64,000 nucleotides of DNA from Verrucomicrobiia bacterium DG1235 (GTDB lineage Bacteria; Verrucomicrobiota; Verrucomicrobiia; Opitutales; Opitutaceae): NCBI GenBank assembly GCA_000155695.1, contig DS990592.1, positions 1 through 64,000 of the forward strand, written 5' to 3'. Shown here in pieces: positions 18,612-27,091 of the stretch. The notes below the pieces were generated by a model. That model searched no databases, was not told the origin of the DNA, and worked only from the letters and a program-made list of their open reading frames with translations. A program made the translations under genes and the position numbers. Positions within the stretch are counted from its first letter, which is position 1. Each line of letters starts with the position of its first letter.

Positions 18612-19777
18612 GGTGACACTCCTATTGTTGTTTTGGTTGGATTTTGGCTTTGGCGCTCTGTGCAGATCGCATTGGCCTCTGCGACGAGGTCGATGCCGAC
18701 GGGGCACCAGGTGATGCAGCGGCCGCATCCGACGCAGCCGAGCGTTCCAAATTGGTCTGACCAGCTTGAAAGCTTGTGCGTAAGCCACTGGCGGTAACGG
18801 CCTTTAATGGTGGAGCGCACGGGACCGCCGGCGACATATGAGAAGCTTTGCTGGAAGCAGGAGTCCCAGACGCGGTCGCGGGTGGCGATCTCTCCTGCGA
18901 GATCGGTATGGTCCTCTACGGTGGAGCAGAAGCAGGTCGGGCAGGCGAGGGTGCAATTTCCGCAGGCAAGGCAGCGATTTTCGAGTTCGTCCCATGCAGG
19001 TGAGTCGAGGCGTTCCTTCAGGGCGGGACCGATGCCTGTAGGGTCTAGCTTTCGTTCTATCTTTTTCGTCGCTTGTTTTAGTTCGGTGGCGGCTTTGCGT
19101 TTTTTGGAATCCGCGGCGGGCTTGAGTTTGAGTGTATTCAAAATTTCGAGACCTTCGTCGGTGCCCGTTTGGACGAGGTAGTAGAGTTCTTCGCTTTCGA
19201 TCTGTTCGGTGAGCAGGATATCGAAGCCGGACTTGGCGCTAGGGCCGCTATTCATTGAAGAGCAAAAGCAGGATTCGCTTGGGTGCAGGCAATTGACCGC
19301 TACGAAGAGGGCGTTTTCGCGGCGTCGTCGGTAGTCGTTGTCTGGATGCGCGGACCTTAGAAAGACGCGGTCCTGGATGGCGACTGCTTGTAGATCGCAG
19401 GGGCGCGGACCGATGAAGGCGTAGCGAGGCGGAGGGTCTGCGGGTTCCTCGAAGACCATGGCGTTGGCTTTGCGCTGGGTTTGCCAGAGCTTGAGGCGCG
19501 GCGGGTAGAGGAAGCGTTTTAGCGAAGTGGGACCGCTTGCGTGGGCGAAGCGTTCTGGGCTTGCGGTTTGTTTGATGCGGTAGCTGCCGGGGCTCTGGGC
19601 GTCGCGCAGGCCTTGAGGCAGTTCGCTGGCTCCGTCGATTTCGGAGAAGCACAGCGCTGCGTCTCGAAGTATGGGCGCGATGAGTTGGTAGCCGCGTTCT
19701 TTGATCGCGGAGAGCAGTTCCGCCAGCTTTTCGTCTGGCAGAAGGAATATGGCCTCGCCTTGCTGGTCGGGCCTCAT
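18608..19777 (-). CDS. hydB: Iron-sulfur (beta) subunit of group 3b hydrogenase
   Basis: A 389-residue protein of the 4Fe-4S dicluster family shared by sulfhydrogenase beta and anaerobic sulfite reductase subunit A. The N-terminal two thirds include FIGPRPCDLQAVAIQDRVFL and VAVNCLHPSESCFCSSM. The C-terminal third has two cluster motifs, CLACGNCTLACPTCFC near residue 285 and CVGCGRCITWCPVGID near 355. It wires electrons between hydG and the small subunit. A strong Shine-Dalgarno sequence (AGGAGGTT) sits 5 bases before the ATG. It is the first gene of an eleven-gene operon. Confidence 0.92.
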   Translation of the reverse strand: MRPDQQGEAIFLLPDEKLAELLSAIKERGYQLIAPILRDAALCFSEIDGASELPQGLRDAQSPGSYRIKQTASPERFAHASGPTSLKRFLYPPRLKLWQTQRKANAMVFEEPADPPPRYAFIGPRPCDLQAVAIQDRVFLRSAHPDNDYRRRRENALFVAVNCLHPSESCFCSSMNSGPSAKSGFDILLTEQIESEELYYLVQTGTDEGLEILNTLKLKPAADSKKRKAATELKQATKKIERKLDPTGIGPALKERLDSPAWDELENRCLACGNCTLACPTCFCSTVEDHTDLAGEIATRDRVWDSCFQQSFSYVAGGPVRSTIKGRYRQWLTHKLSSWSDQFGTLGCVGCGRCITWCPVGIDLVAEANAICTERQSQNPTKTTIGVSP

Positions 19778-19931
19778 GGGAACCTCCTGAGTTTATTAAA
19801 CTTCGATCTGGTGGTTAGGGCGCTTCGTTGTCCGAGTGACTCGGCGAGGGCCTGTCCAGCGCCTGAGAGCGGCAGGTCCCAAGAAGAATCTCAATAAGTA
19901 AGACTCATGCAGAAACAACGTGACATTAGTT

Positions 19932-19959
19932 TAAATAACACACAGAAGCCTTAAGTCAA
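19932..19959 (-). promoter_or_regulatory. Candidate promoter of the hydrogenase operon
   Basis: On the minus strand a TTGACT box (19959-19954) is followed after about 16 bases by an A+T-rich TATTTAAACT segment. Spacing is plausible for a sigma-70-type promoter, but the -10 match is weak. It would give a leader of about 150 bases before hydB. No FNR-like or CRP-like palindrome was found nearby. Confidence 0.3.
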
Positions 19960-20227
19960 CCTACGACGAACTCTGAACGCCAGTGTCGAGATCTTTGAAG
20001 AGAAGCTAACGAATTGTGTTAGAGCATCTTTTGTATGGTTGTGGTGAGTGAAAAGAGGGCTGACTGAGCTTTCCGTCTCGATCTTAAGCGTTTGGAGAAT
20101 AGTGTGTGGGTCTTTCTATATGGTTTCTCCAATATCATCACCGAGCCGTCGATTTTGTCCGGCACTAGGGACATCAATCACGGTGCAGCACTGCGTTGCC
20201 GAGCGCGTTTTGAAGTTGGAGTGTCCG

Positions 20228-21277
20228 ATGACGTGTCGCTTCAACCCGTTCAACCCGGATGCGCCGAAGGCGTTTGACGCGATCGTGGGGCGTGGTTTGG
20301 CTGCGGCTTCGCGCTGGTTGGAGAAGGCGGTGGGCACGGCGGAGTGGGCTCGGCGTTTTGACGCGATGGATCGACGCTTCATGCCGGAGCGTGACTTGCC
20401 GTTGATCTCATTCGAGACGCAATGGTCTCTGCTCGATATGGCGGTAAAAGGTCGGGCGTATCCGAATGTGGCGGAGGTTTTGAACGATGAAGCGAAGGCT
20501 AGCCTGAAGAATGATGCTCGTCTTGTATTCGAAAAGTTGGCACGCAGTCGAGTGCTTTTTGTGCAGGTGACGGAGCCGAACGAAGGGCTGCCGTACTACA
20601 CGATGCAGAATGTTTTCAATCCGGAGGAGGAATTTCTCTACGTCGACTTTGGCGACCAGGAACCGCTTGATCGTGGGGCGCTGATGGTCGGTCGGTTTCT
20701 GGCGCATGAGAATTGCATCTATGTGATCCCGGGCGTTTTCGTGGGAACGGCTGCGGTGCTGGGTTTGATCATGGACGCGATTGTGGAGTTTTTGGACGAG
20801 GAGTCGGATCAAGTGGAGGAGGCGATGCAAGGGGCGCTTCCGGAGATTTGGAATCTGTGCGCGGCGATCCAGGACGAGTATGACGGAGTTGGTTTAGGAG
20901 GTGGAGGGGCTGAAGGGGATTCACTGCTGGAAGATCCGTGTCGGGTGAGTTTCATGTTGGACGCAGATAAGGAGGAAGCTGTAGTGGCTTTGCGGAGACA
21001 TCCGTTTTTCTCGGAAGTGGATCCGCTTGAGTTTGGTTTTGATCCTATGGGCGAAAGCTTGTTCGACGTGTATGTTTTGCCGATGTCGGGGCCTCCGATG
21101 GCGAGTTTCGAGGATGAAGAGGATGAGGACGAGGCTCTTGGTGGAGAAGAGGCTCCGGTGCGTGTTGGCTCGGTGTCGGTGACGGCCGATAAGCTCAGCA
21201 TCTCGGCTCTTAATCCTGTGGAGATGGAGCTGCTAAAGGCGCTGGTTCTCCAGCTAGTCGCTTGCTCGGAGGCTTAG
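20228..21277 (+). CDS. Conserved-looking protein of unknown function
   Basis: A 349-residue soluble protein that I do not recognise. It has no signal peptide or clear membrane anchor; one hydrophobic patch is CIYVIPGVFVGTAAVLGLIM. Near the C-terminus is a very acidic linker (EDEEDEDEALGGEEA) followed by a conserved-looking tail (LNPVEMELLKALVLQLV). The start at 20228 is chosen for MTCRFNPFNPDAP with a weak GGAG upstream; the frame is open to an ATG at 20048, which would add 60 residues of atypical composition. It is divergent from the hydrogenase operon and convergent with the antiporter gene, so the context gives no clear clue. Confidence 0.65.
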   Translation: MTCRFNPFNPDAPKAFDAIVGRGLAAASRWLEKAVGTAEWARRFDAMDRRFMPERDLPLISFETQWSLLDMAVKGRAYPNVAEVLNDEAKASLKNDARLVFEKLARSRVLFVQVTEPNEGLPYYTMQNVFNPEEEFLYVDFGDQEPLDRGALMVGRFLAHENCIYVIPGVFVGTAAVLGLIMDAIVEFLDEESDQVEEAMQGALPEIWNLCAAIQDEYDGVGLGGGGAEGDSLLEDPCRVSFMLDADKEEAVVALRRHPFFSEVDPLEFGFDPMGESLFDVYVLPMSGPPMASFEDEEDEDEALGGEEAPVRVGSVSVTADKLSISALNPVEMELLKALVLQLVACSEA

Positions 21278-21311
21278 CGAAGGCGCTTCTTTTTCGGGCG
21301 ATGCTATTGTT

Positions 21312-23675
21312 CTAAACGGTCGCGGGACTTTCCTGAACTGTTGTCTCGGTGGCGAGGAGTTTGCTAACTTTCGCGAGTCGGTCCTCGCAGGCCATAAGGA
21401 GGAGAAGATCGCCTTCGTGCAGGACTTCATCGGGGCTGGGGCTTACGATGCGCTGGCCGGAACGTTGTATCCCTACAATGGTGACGCCGTGGTCGGAGCG
21501 AAGTCGAGTATCCTTGATCGAGAGGTTATTCCAAGGACTCATGGGAGGGATGACTTCCTTGGAGAAACGGAATGGAGAGGATATGGTTTCTTCGCTTGAT
21601 TTCGCTTGGTTTAGGTAGGTGCGCGCGGCGGCGATTTGCTCGGGCTCGCCAAGGAGGAAGAGCTTGTCGTGCGGGAAGATGCGGGAGTACGGCTGGATGT
21701 CGGTGAGGTCGAATCCGCCGCGTTCGATGCCGGCGATGGTAGTGCCGGTTTGGCGCCGAAGATCGATTTCCCGAATCTCCTTTCCGGTCCAGCGGGAAGT
21801 TTTATGGATGTCGACAGCTTCGACGAGCACCTGCCATGGATCCTTTTTTTGCAGGTTCGCCAAGTTATCCTCGATACGTTTTTCGATTTGGCTGCGGGAC
21901 TCGTTCTCCATCGATTCGACGAATGCCATTTCCCAGTTGTTATGCATGTGCACGAGACGTTTCCAGAAAGTGAAGCCGAGGATGAGGGCGACTCCGATAA
22001 AGGCGAAGAAGATGGCCCCGGTAGGGAAGAAGGGAGCTGCCACGATGAGGAACACGGTGCCGTAGACGAAGAGGAGAATGAGGAGTATCAGTCCGTTGAA
22101 TACGTTGCGGAAGGCGCCTTTTGAAAATTGTTGGAACAGTTTTTTGCTTAGAGCCGCGTCGGAGAAGAGCAGGACGAGCACATTGAAGTTCCGTACTGTA
22201 TCCACGAAGAAAGGAAGACTGAAAATGAGGGAGGTAAGAAAGAGGACTTGGCTGAAGTGCTCTTGGCTGATGGGGATGAACTCCGGCTTGGCGACGTGGG
22301 TGGATACGATGGCGGCGCCGATAATGATAGCGTTGATGACGAGAAAGTAGAGTACGATGCGAAGGAGTGGGCCGCGGGCGAGGTTGAGGACGCTGCGGTT
22401 GAAGGAGAGCTCTAGGTTGTCCTGCCATTGGGCGTAGAGCTGGGTGAACTCTTTGAGGGCTTTGGGTGCGGCGCGTTCGATGGTTTTGAGGATGGGACCT
22501 TCGCCCTTTATGAGAACGGGAGTGAGCAGGATGGTGACGAAGGCGACGCCGGAGGCGATGGACTGGAGCTCCGGACTGGTGGCGCCGTATTTGGCCCCGA
22601 TGGCGGTGATGACGAAGCTGAATTCGCCGATTTGGGATTTGATCAATGCGGCGCGTCCGGCGACTCCGGCGTGTTGACCCGCTACGAAGAGTCCAAGCCA
22701 GCAAGCGCCGAACTTGCCGATGATGACGACGGCGGAGAGGATGAGGATGGCGGGGGCGTTGGCCCAGAGGGCGGCAGGCTCGAGGAGCATGCCGACGGTG
22801 ACGAAGAAGAGGGCGCAGAAGAGGTCGCGCAGGGGTTCGGTGAGGCTTTCGATACGGTGGCCGAGTCCGGCGCTGGGGAGGATGGCTCCGGCTAGGAAGC
22901 CGCCGAGCGCCCAGGAGAATTGGAATTGTTCGGCGATAAGGCTGACGCCGAAGATGAGGCCGAGGGTGGCCATGGTGATCATCTCGGCAGTGCCGCGGGT
23001 TTCGAGGACGCGTACCAGTCGCTTGGAGCCGAGGGTGCCGATGAGGAATACGGCGACGATGAAGAGGCCGATGAAGAAGGCGGTTTGACCGAGTTTTGCG
23101 TAGTCGAAGGAGCCGGAGGTGGCCATACCGTTGAGCAGGACCAGGAGGAGGATGGCGAGGATGTCTTCGAAGACGAGAATGCCGACCGCTTGTTGGCCGT
23201 GCTGACGGTTGAAGGAGCCGTTTTCGCGCATCAGCTTTACGGATACCATGGAGGAGCTGATGGAGAGCAGTCCTCCGAGGAACCAGCCATCCATGGTGGA
23301 GAGTCCGAGCCATTTGGACGCTTGCAGGCCGATAAAGACCATGAGGAGGGTTTGCAGGACGAGGGCGGCGCTGGCGGGGGCGAATACTTTGCGGACCTTC
23401 TCGAGATTGAACTCGAGGCCGATGTAGAACATGAGGAAGACGACGCCCAGCTCGCTGAGGTCTTGCACGTTCGAGAGGGTGACGATGGGAGGCCAGAGCC
23501 CGAGGTTGGGGCCGAGGAAGAAGCCCGCGAAGAGGTAGCCTAGGAGCGATGGCAGTTTGATGCGGCTGCTGATCAAGGCGGCCACGGAAGCTGCGAGCAT
23601 GATCCAGGCAAGGTCGGCTAGGATAGGAGAGGAGTGAGCGGAGGCGGCGATTGGGAGAAGGCTAGTCAGGTACAT
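21312..23675 (-). CDS. CPA2-type cation/proton antiporter with TrkA-C domains (KefB/YbaL-like)
   Basis: A 787-residue membrane protein. An N-terminal antiporter domain of about 12 helices covers residues 15-400 (KLPSLLGYLFAGFFLGPNLG; VVFLMFYIGLEFNLEKV; VGILVFEDILAILLLVLL). It is followed by an unusual second set of hydrophobic segments (about 430-580), then two C-terminal regulatory TrkA-C-like domains (IREIDLRRQTGTTIAGIERG; LRSDHGVTIVGIQRSGQRI). It probably exchanges K+ or Na+ for protons across the inner membrane. No TrkA-N nucleotide-binding domain is evident. The start at 23675 is preferred over 23729 because it opens directly on the first membrane segment. Confidence 0.85.
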   Translation of the reverse strand: MYLTSLLPIAASAHSSPILADLAWIMLAASVAALISSRIKLPSLLGYLFAGFFLGPNLGLWPPIVTLSNVQDLSELGVVFLMFYIGLEFNLEKVRKVFAPASAALVLQTLLMVFIGLQASKWLGLSTMDGWFLGGLLSISSSMVSVKLMRENGSFNRQHGQQAVGILVFEDILAILLLVLLNGMATSGSFDYAKLGQTAFFIGLFIVAVFLIGTLGSKRLVRVLETRGTAEMITMATLGLIFGVSLIAEQFQFSWALGGFLAGAILPSAGLGHRIESLTEPLRDLFCALFFVTVGMLLEPAALWANAPAILILSAVVIIGKFGACWLGLFVAGQHAGVAGRAALIKSQIGEFSFVITAIGAKYGATSPELQSIASGVAFVTILLTPVLIKGEGPILKTIERAAPKALKEFTQLYAQWQDNLELSFNRSVLNLARGPLLRIVLYFLVINAIIIGAAIVSTHVAKPEFIPISQEHFSQVLFLTSLIFSLPFFVDTVRNFNVLVLLFSDAALSKKLFQQFSKGAFRNVFNGLILLILLFVYGTVFLIVAAPFFPTGAIFFAFIGVALILGFTFWKRLVHMHNNWEMAFVESMENESRSQIEKRIEDNLANLQKKDPWQVLVEAVDIHKTSRWTGKEIREIDLRRQTGTTIAGIERGGFDLTDIQPYSRIFPHDKLFLLGEPEQIAAARTYLNQAKSSEETISSPFRFSKEVIPPMSPWNNLSIKDTRLRSDHGVTIVGIQRSGQRIVSPSPDEVLHEGDLLLLMACEDRLAKVSKLLATETTVQESPATV

Positions 23676-23751
23676 GGATGGCTCAGGCGAAGCTGTGCGG
23701 TAATGTAGGTATGACGCTTCGGTTTGCAATGTTGGTATTGAGCTGGGGGCG

Positions 23752-23781
23752 CAAAAAAAGCGCGACTCTTGCGAGTCGCGC
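23752..23781 (-). terminator. Rho-independent terminator of the Na+/H+ antiporter gene
   Basis: A 9-bp G+C-rich stem (GCGCGACTC at 23760-23768 with GAGTCGCGC at 23773-23781) is followed on the minus strand by a seven-T run (23759-23753). It lies 29 bp past the stop at 23810. Confidence 0.85.
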
Positions 23782-23809
23782 CTTTTCGAAAATGTGCCTG
23801 TTGATCGTA

Positions 23810-25390
23810 CTACGGAAGCAGCATGAAGCAGAGGGCGAGGATGAAGGTCGGTAGCAGAGCGCCCGCGAGTAGCTTGATGGGAGCGATCCCGCCGTCGAAG
23901 TACTTGGAGAGGAGCGATTGGCCGGCCGGGTTCGGGGCGTTGGCGATGACGGTGAGACCGCCGCCGGTAACCGCTCCCGCTACCACTGCGTAGCGTAGGG
24001 CTGCAGCTTCGGGCTCGCTAAAGGCCGGCACTTGCGAGGCGAGGTAGGTGATGGCGGCGTTGTCGTTGAAGGCGGTGAGAACGGTGGAACCGATGAAGAG
24101 GGGGAGTTCTGTGAGGGAGCTTAGCACCGGGGAGATCCACCAGCCTTGGAGGCCGCCGTGAGTGACGAGGCCGGCGAGGAAGAAGCCGACGAGCATGGGG
24201 CCTTTGAGCTGGATTTGGTACTGGTGGTGGTCGGTGGCCATGGTGAAGGCCAGGAAGAAGAGGAAGCCGCCGATGAAGAGAGCGGGGTGATGCAGGACGA
24301 TAATCGTCCACGCCAGGAAGATTGCGTGCACCGCGGCGACCCAGACTGGGGCGTATTGTTCTTTAACCTCTCCTGAAGTGTCTACCGCGGCGACTTTGGT
24401 CTTCAGGTCGGCGAAGGACTTGCGGAAGATGGCGTAGTAGACGAAGTTTGAGATGAGTATGCCGATGACAGCTTTCCAGCCGTAGTTGCTGAACATGAAG
24501 GGCATGTCCCAGCCCCAAGTGCCTGCGACCATGAGTACGGGAGGAGCGGCGAAGTGGGTGAGGGTGCCGCCCACGGAAATATTGACGAAGAGGATGCCGA
24601 GAGTGGCGTACTTGTGGGTCGGGGAAGGGTTGTACTTGTAGAACTGCTGACCGAGTAGGATGGCAGCGATAGTCATGGCGGCGGGCTCGGTGATGAAGGA
24701 CCCTAGCAGAGGGGCGATCGTGAGAATGGAGAACCAGTAGGCGCCCGGGCTGCGACCGCCGAGTCCGGCGATGAGGGTGACGTTTCGTTCGGCCGATTGC
24801 ACGATGGGTCGGGACGAGGCGATGGCCATGAGCACGACGACGACCATGGGTTCGACGTAGTTGCGGGTGTCGATATAGTTGGTGGCGATGCCCCAGCCTT
24901 CAGCCAAGCCTCCTTTCATGAAGATGATGGCGCCCATGAGAGGGAGGAGCCAGAGGCCGAATACGGCTTCAACTTCTCCGAGGAAGTGAAATAGAGTGGC
25001 CTTGAAGGAGACGGGTCGCTTGTCGCCGACGTGGGGAATTTCGCCAGTCGCTACCTTGTGGTCGTGGTCGTGCTCGTACTTGTGGGCGAGCTTCATCAGG
25101 TTTCCTGCGACGAAGGTGTGGGCGATGGCGAGGAAGAAGATGAGAGTGGCGACGACATTGAAGGGATCCGCGGCTGCTCGCATTTTAAGCGTTTCGACGA
25201 GGGAGAGTTCGCGTCCGAGTTCGGCGATCTTCTGTGCCTCGGCTACTTCGTAGTGATCGTCGCTGAGCGGGAAGTTAGTGTCGACCGGGGCTCCGTGCCC
25301 GCCGCCGGCTGCGAGTAGGTCCGCTCCGCCAAGGGCGATTGAAGCGAAAAGAGCGAGGAAGATTGAGGTAAGGTGTCGTTTTAAACGCAT
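23810..25390 (-). CDS. Putative Na+/H+ antiporter
   Basis: A 526-residue protein with an N-terminal signal-like segment (LTSIFLALFASIALGGADLL), a hydrophilic stretch of about 60 residues, then about 12 membrane helices. It resembles the 'putative Na+/H+ antiporter' family (PF07399, named from memory) and more distantly NhaD. Polar residues within helices that could act in ion transport are in GSFITEPAAMTIAAILLG and FNDNAAITYLASQVPAF, and NAPNPAG is typical. A marine organism would use it for sodium extrusion. An in-frame ATG at 25408 is an equally possible start; neither has a clear ribosome-binding site. Confidence 0.82.
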   Translation of the reverse strand: MRLKRHLTSIFLALFASIALGGADLLAAGGGHGAPVDTNFPLSDDHYEVAEAQKIAELGRELSLVETLKMRAAADPFNVVATLIFFLAIAHTFVAGNLMKLAHKYEHDHDHKVATGEIPHVGDKRPVSFKATLFHFLGEVEAVFGLWLLPLMGAIIFMKGGLAEGWGIATNYIDTRNYVEPMVVVVLMAIASSRPIVQSAERNVTLIAGLGGRSPGAYWFSILTIAPLLGSFITEPAAMTIAAILLGQQFYKYNPSPTHKYATLGILFVNISVGGTLTHFAAPPVLMVAGTWGWDMPFMFSNYGWKAVIGILISNFVYYAIFRKSFADLKTKVAAVDTSGEVKEQYAPVWVAAVHAIFLAWTIIVLHHPALFIGGFLFFLAFTMATDHHQYQIQLKGPMLVGFFLAGLVTHGGLQGWWISPVLSSLTELPLFIGSTVLTAFNDNAAITYLASQVPAFSEPEAAALRYAVVAGAVTGGGLTVIANAPNPAGQSLLSKYFDGGIAPIKLLAGALLPTFILALCFMLLP

Positions 25391-25408
25391 CTTGTGTCGG
25401 GATCTCAT

Positions 25409-26192
25409 ATTAAGGTTAGTAGCCTAGCTTCTCGGTAGGCTGTACTTCTCAAGAATGAAGGGGAGGCTGCGGCAAGAAGAATCGGCCTTGGAGGGCGTTT
25501 GTACGGACGTTTTGGGCAGAGTTGCCACGAGGGAGATTTGAAGTAGTTCAAAAAATGTGTGAGTTTCAACAGGCGCGGGAAGAGCGGCCACTGGAGGGAA
25601 GGTCGCCAGAGCGAATTGGGCGCATGATTCCCGTGAGCATTCGCGCATGCTAATTCCGATAAACTGAGGGTATGGGGCTGGGTATGCAGACGTTTCGGCT
25701 CTTGTTAGGTTTTGGAGCGATCTTTTCGGTTGCCTAGGAAAGTGCGGAAAGTGGCGAGGCGGGAGGGTTGCTGAAGAGGACTGAGCCGTTAGTGGGAGCA
25801 TCGCTTGGCCGGCTATGGGGAGTGCATTCGTTTTGCGCACTTCAGGCGTGAGTCAGGAGCGTCTTGGATTTGCCGAGTTGAATGAGCAGGAGTGAGATGG
25901 GAGTTGGGGTTGTGGTGGGGCGCGGTTGTTGTCGTGCAATTGCGTCGCGCCTGGGGCTTGAGGTGTTGCCGGCGGACATCGATTTTTGTGAAGGTGTGGA
26001 TGCTCTGTTTTGTATCCAACTTGTGGATAGCGTGTTGTTATGTTTCTATGTGATAGGTGGAAATCTGGGTAGCGATGAGGTTCGCTCGCGCATTTCATTT
26101 TGAAGGACTTGGAGTCTTTGTCTGGCAGAGAGGTGCGAATCGCGGCACGGGGCTGGTATTGATTTGAGTTGGTGTGGAGTGGGGGCTGAATA
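25409..26192. other. Long spacer upstream of the antiporter gene, no credible gene
   Basis: About 780 bp without a frame of gene-like composition. Frames open on both strands (for example 25424-25840 minus and 25882-26103 plus) lack ribosome-binding sites and recognisable domains. A small hairpin (GTAGCCTA with TAGGCTGT near 25412-25436) sits in what would be the antiporter leader. Function unknown. Confidence 0.4.
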
Positions 26193-26230
26193 CGAAAAAG
26201 CGGCTCAGGACCATGGGTCCCGAGCCGCTT
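26193..26230 (-). terminator. Rho-independent terminator of the DUF3347 gene and cus operon
   Basis: A 14-bp stem with one mismatch (AAGCGGCTC at 26198-26206 with GAGCCGCTT at 26222-26230; inner GGACC with GGTCC) is followed by TTTTTCG on the minus strand. It lies 18 bp beyond the stop codon at 26248. Confidence 0.85.
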
Positions 26231-26247
26231 GAATTGGAAAATATATT

Positions 26248-26823
26248 TTAGTGGCTGTGATGTTCGTGGCCGTCGTGGGAATGCTTTTCGGCGGCTGGGC
26301 CGTAAGCGGTTTTTTGCATGCCACAGGTGAGCATCATGGAGCCGTAGTAGGGGTTTCGTAGGTCGGAGGAATCTTGGAGCCACGCGCCGCCTTTGTTGTT
26401 GAAGGCCATGGGGCAGTACATTTGGTAGGCGGCGGTTTCGCTGCCGTGCGACTCCATTTGAGCGATCATGGCTTTGGAGAAGCCGAGGAAGGCGGAGCGG
26501 GCGGCGGCGATGTCGGCGGCTTGGGCGATGGCGTCGGAGGCTCCGCCTACTTCTGCGCAGCAGTCTGCTCCGTCGGTGGCGCACTCGGATTTTGACATGC
26601 CTTCTTGCAGGGCTGCCGCTGCGGATTTGGCGGCGGGTAGGTCGTCGCCGGCGAGGGCTTTTTGGATGGCGAAGTAGCTGGATAGGGTGCCGTCGTAGCA
26701 GGAGGCGTGGGCTTCGCCGTGGTGTGCGTCGGCGCCTTCGCTGACGCTGCAGGTACCGCAGTGCGCTTGAAGTGTGGATACGGCGGCGGTGGCCGCGATG
26801 AGTGATGCGATTAGTGTTTTCAT
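26248..26823 (-). CDS. Exported DUF3347-domain, metal-binding-like protein
   Basis: A 191-residue periplasmic protein: signal peptide (MKTLIASLIAATAAVSTLQA), a short Cys/His segment (HCGTCSVSEGADAHH), then a DUF3347 domain ending in the diagnostic YQMYCPMAFNNKGGAW and RNPYYGSMMLTCG motifs, and a His-rich tail (EKHSHDGHEHHSH). The same domain closes the CusB adaptor encoded in this operon. Free copies probably bind Cu or another soft metal in the periplasm. It is the last gene of the cus cluster; the 268-bp spacer to cusA contains two repeats. Confidence 0.85.
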   Translation of the reverse strand: MKTLIASLIAATAAVSTLQAHCGTCSVSEGADAHHGEAHASCYDGTLSSYFAIQKALAGDDLPAAKSAAAALQEGMSKSECATDGADCCAEVGGASDAIAQAADIAAARSAFLGFSKAMIAQMESHGSETAAYQMYCPMAFNNKGGAWLQDSSDLRNPYYGSMMLTCGMQKTAYGPAAEKHSHDGHEHHSH

Positions 26824-26884
26824 AATTATCGTTGGTTGTTGGTTTTAGTAAAACGGTTTTTGTTTTTGGAAAGGGGTTGTTTTT

Positions 26885-26914
26885 TTAACCACAAGAAGCA
26901 CAGAAAGCACAAAA
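26885..26914 (+). repeat. Solo copy of the family A repeat (TTAACCACA...)
   Basis: Thirty bases starting TTAACCACAAGAAGCACAGA and ending GCACAAAA match the terminal repeat that brackets the GxxExxY gene (30665-30694) with a few differences. It sits between the DUF3347 gene and cusA. Confidence 0.65.
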
Positions 26915-26965
26915 AATAGGCTTGTGTAGGTTGTGTGTTTTTTTGGCCACCAATCCAGCCGTCGC

Positions 26966-27018
26966 CGGTTAGGCTTTGGCGGACTTGCGGAGGCACGAAG
27001 ATTCACAAAGAGATTAGG
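26966..27018. repeat. Composite repeat: GCTTTGGCGGACTTGC block plus 'aggcacgaagattcac' unit
   Basis: The 16-mer GCTTTGGCGGACTTGC recurs exactly at 47456-47471. It is followed here by a family B-like unit (GAGGCACGAAGATTCACAAA). Both are dispersed intergenic elements. Confidence 0.5.
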
Positions 27019-27091
27019 TCATGTGCAGTTTGTTTTAACTGTAAAAAGCGCAGTAGGTGGTTGGGTTGACTGGGTTCTGGCTTTGTTGGGT

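Noticed and set aside
19778-20047. FNR or CRP operator upstream of hydB
   Set aside because: Searched for TTGAT-N4-ATCAA and TGTGA-N6-TCACA type palindromes; none found.
20048-20227. N-terminal 60-residue extension of the unknown protein
   Set aside because: The sequence (Ser/Arg-rich, unlike the rest) looks like translated leader; the Met at 20228 gives a more natural N-terminus, though this is not certain.
25424-26103. Frames at 25424-25840 (minus) and 25882-26103 (plus) as genes
   Set aside because: Composition atypical, no ribosome-binding site, no motif.
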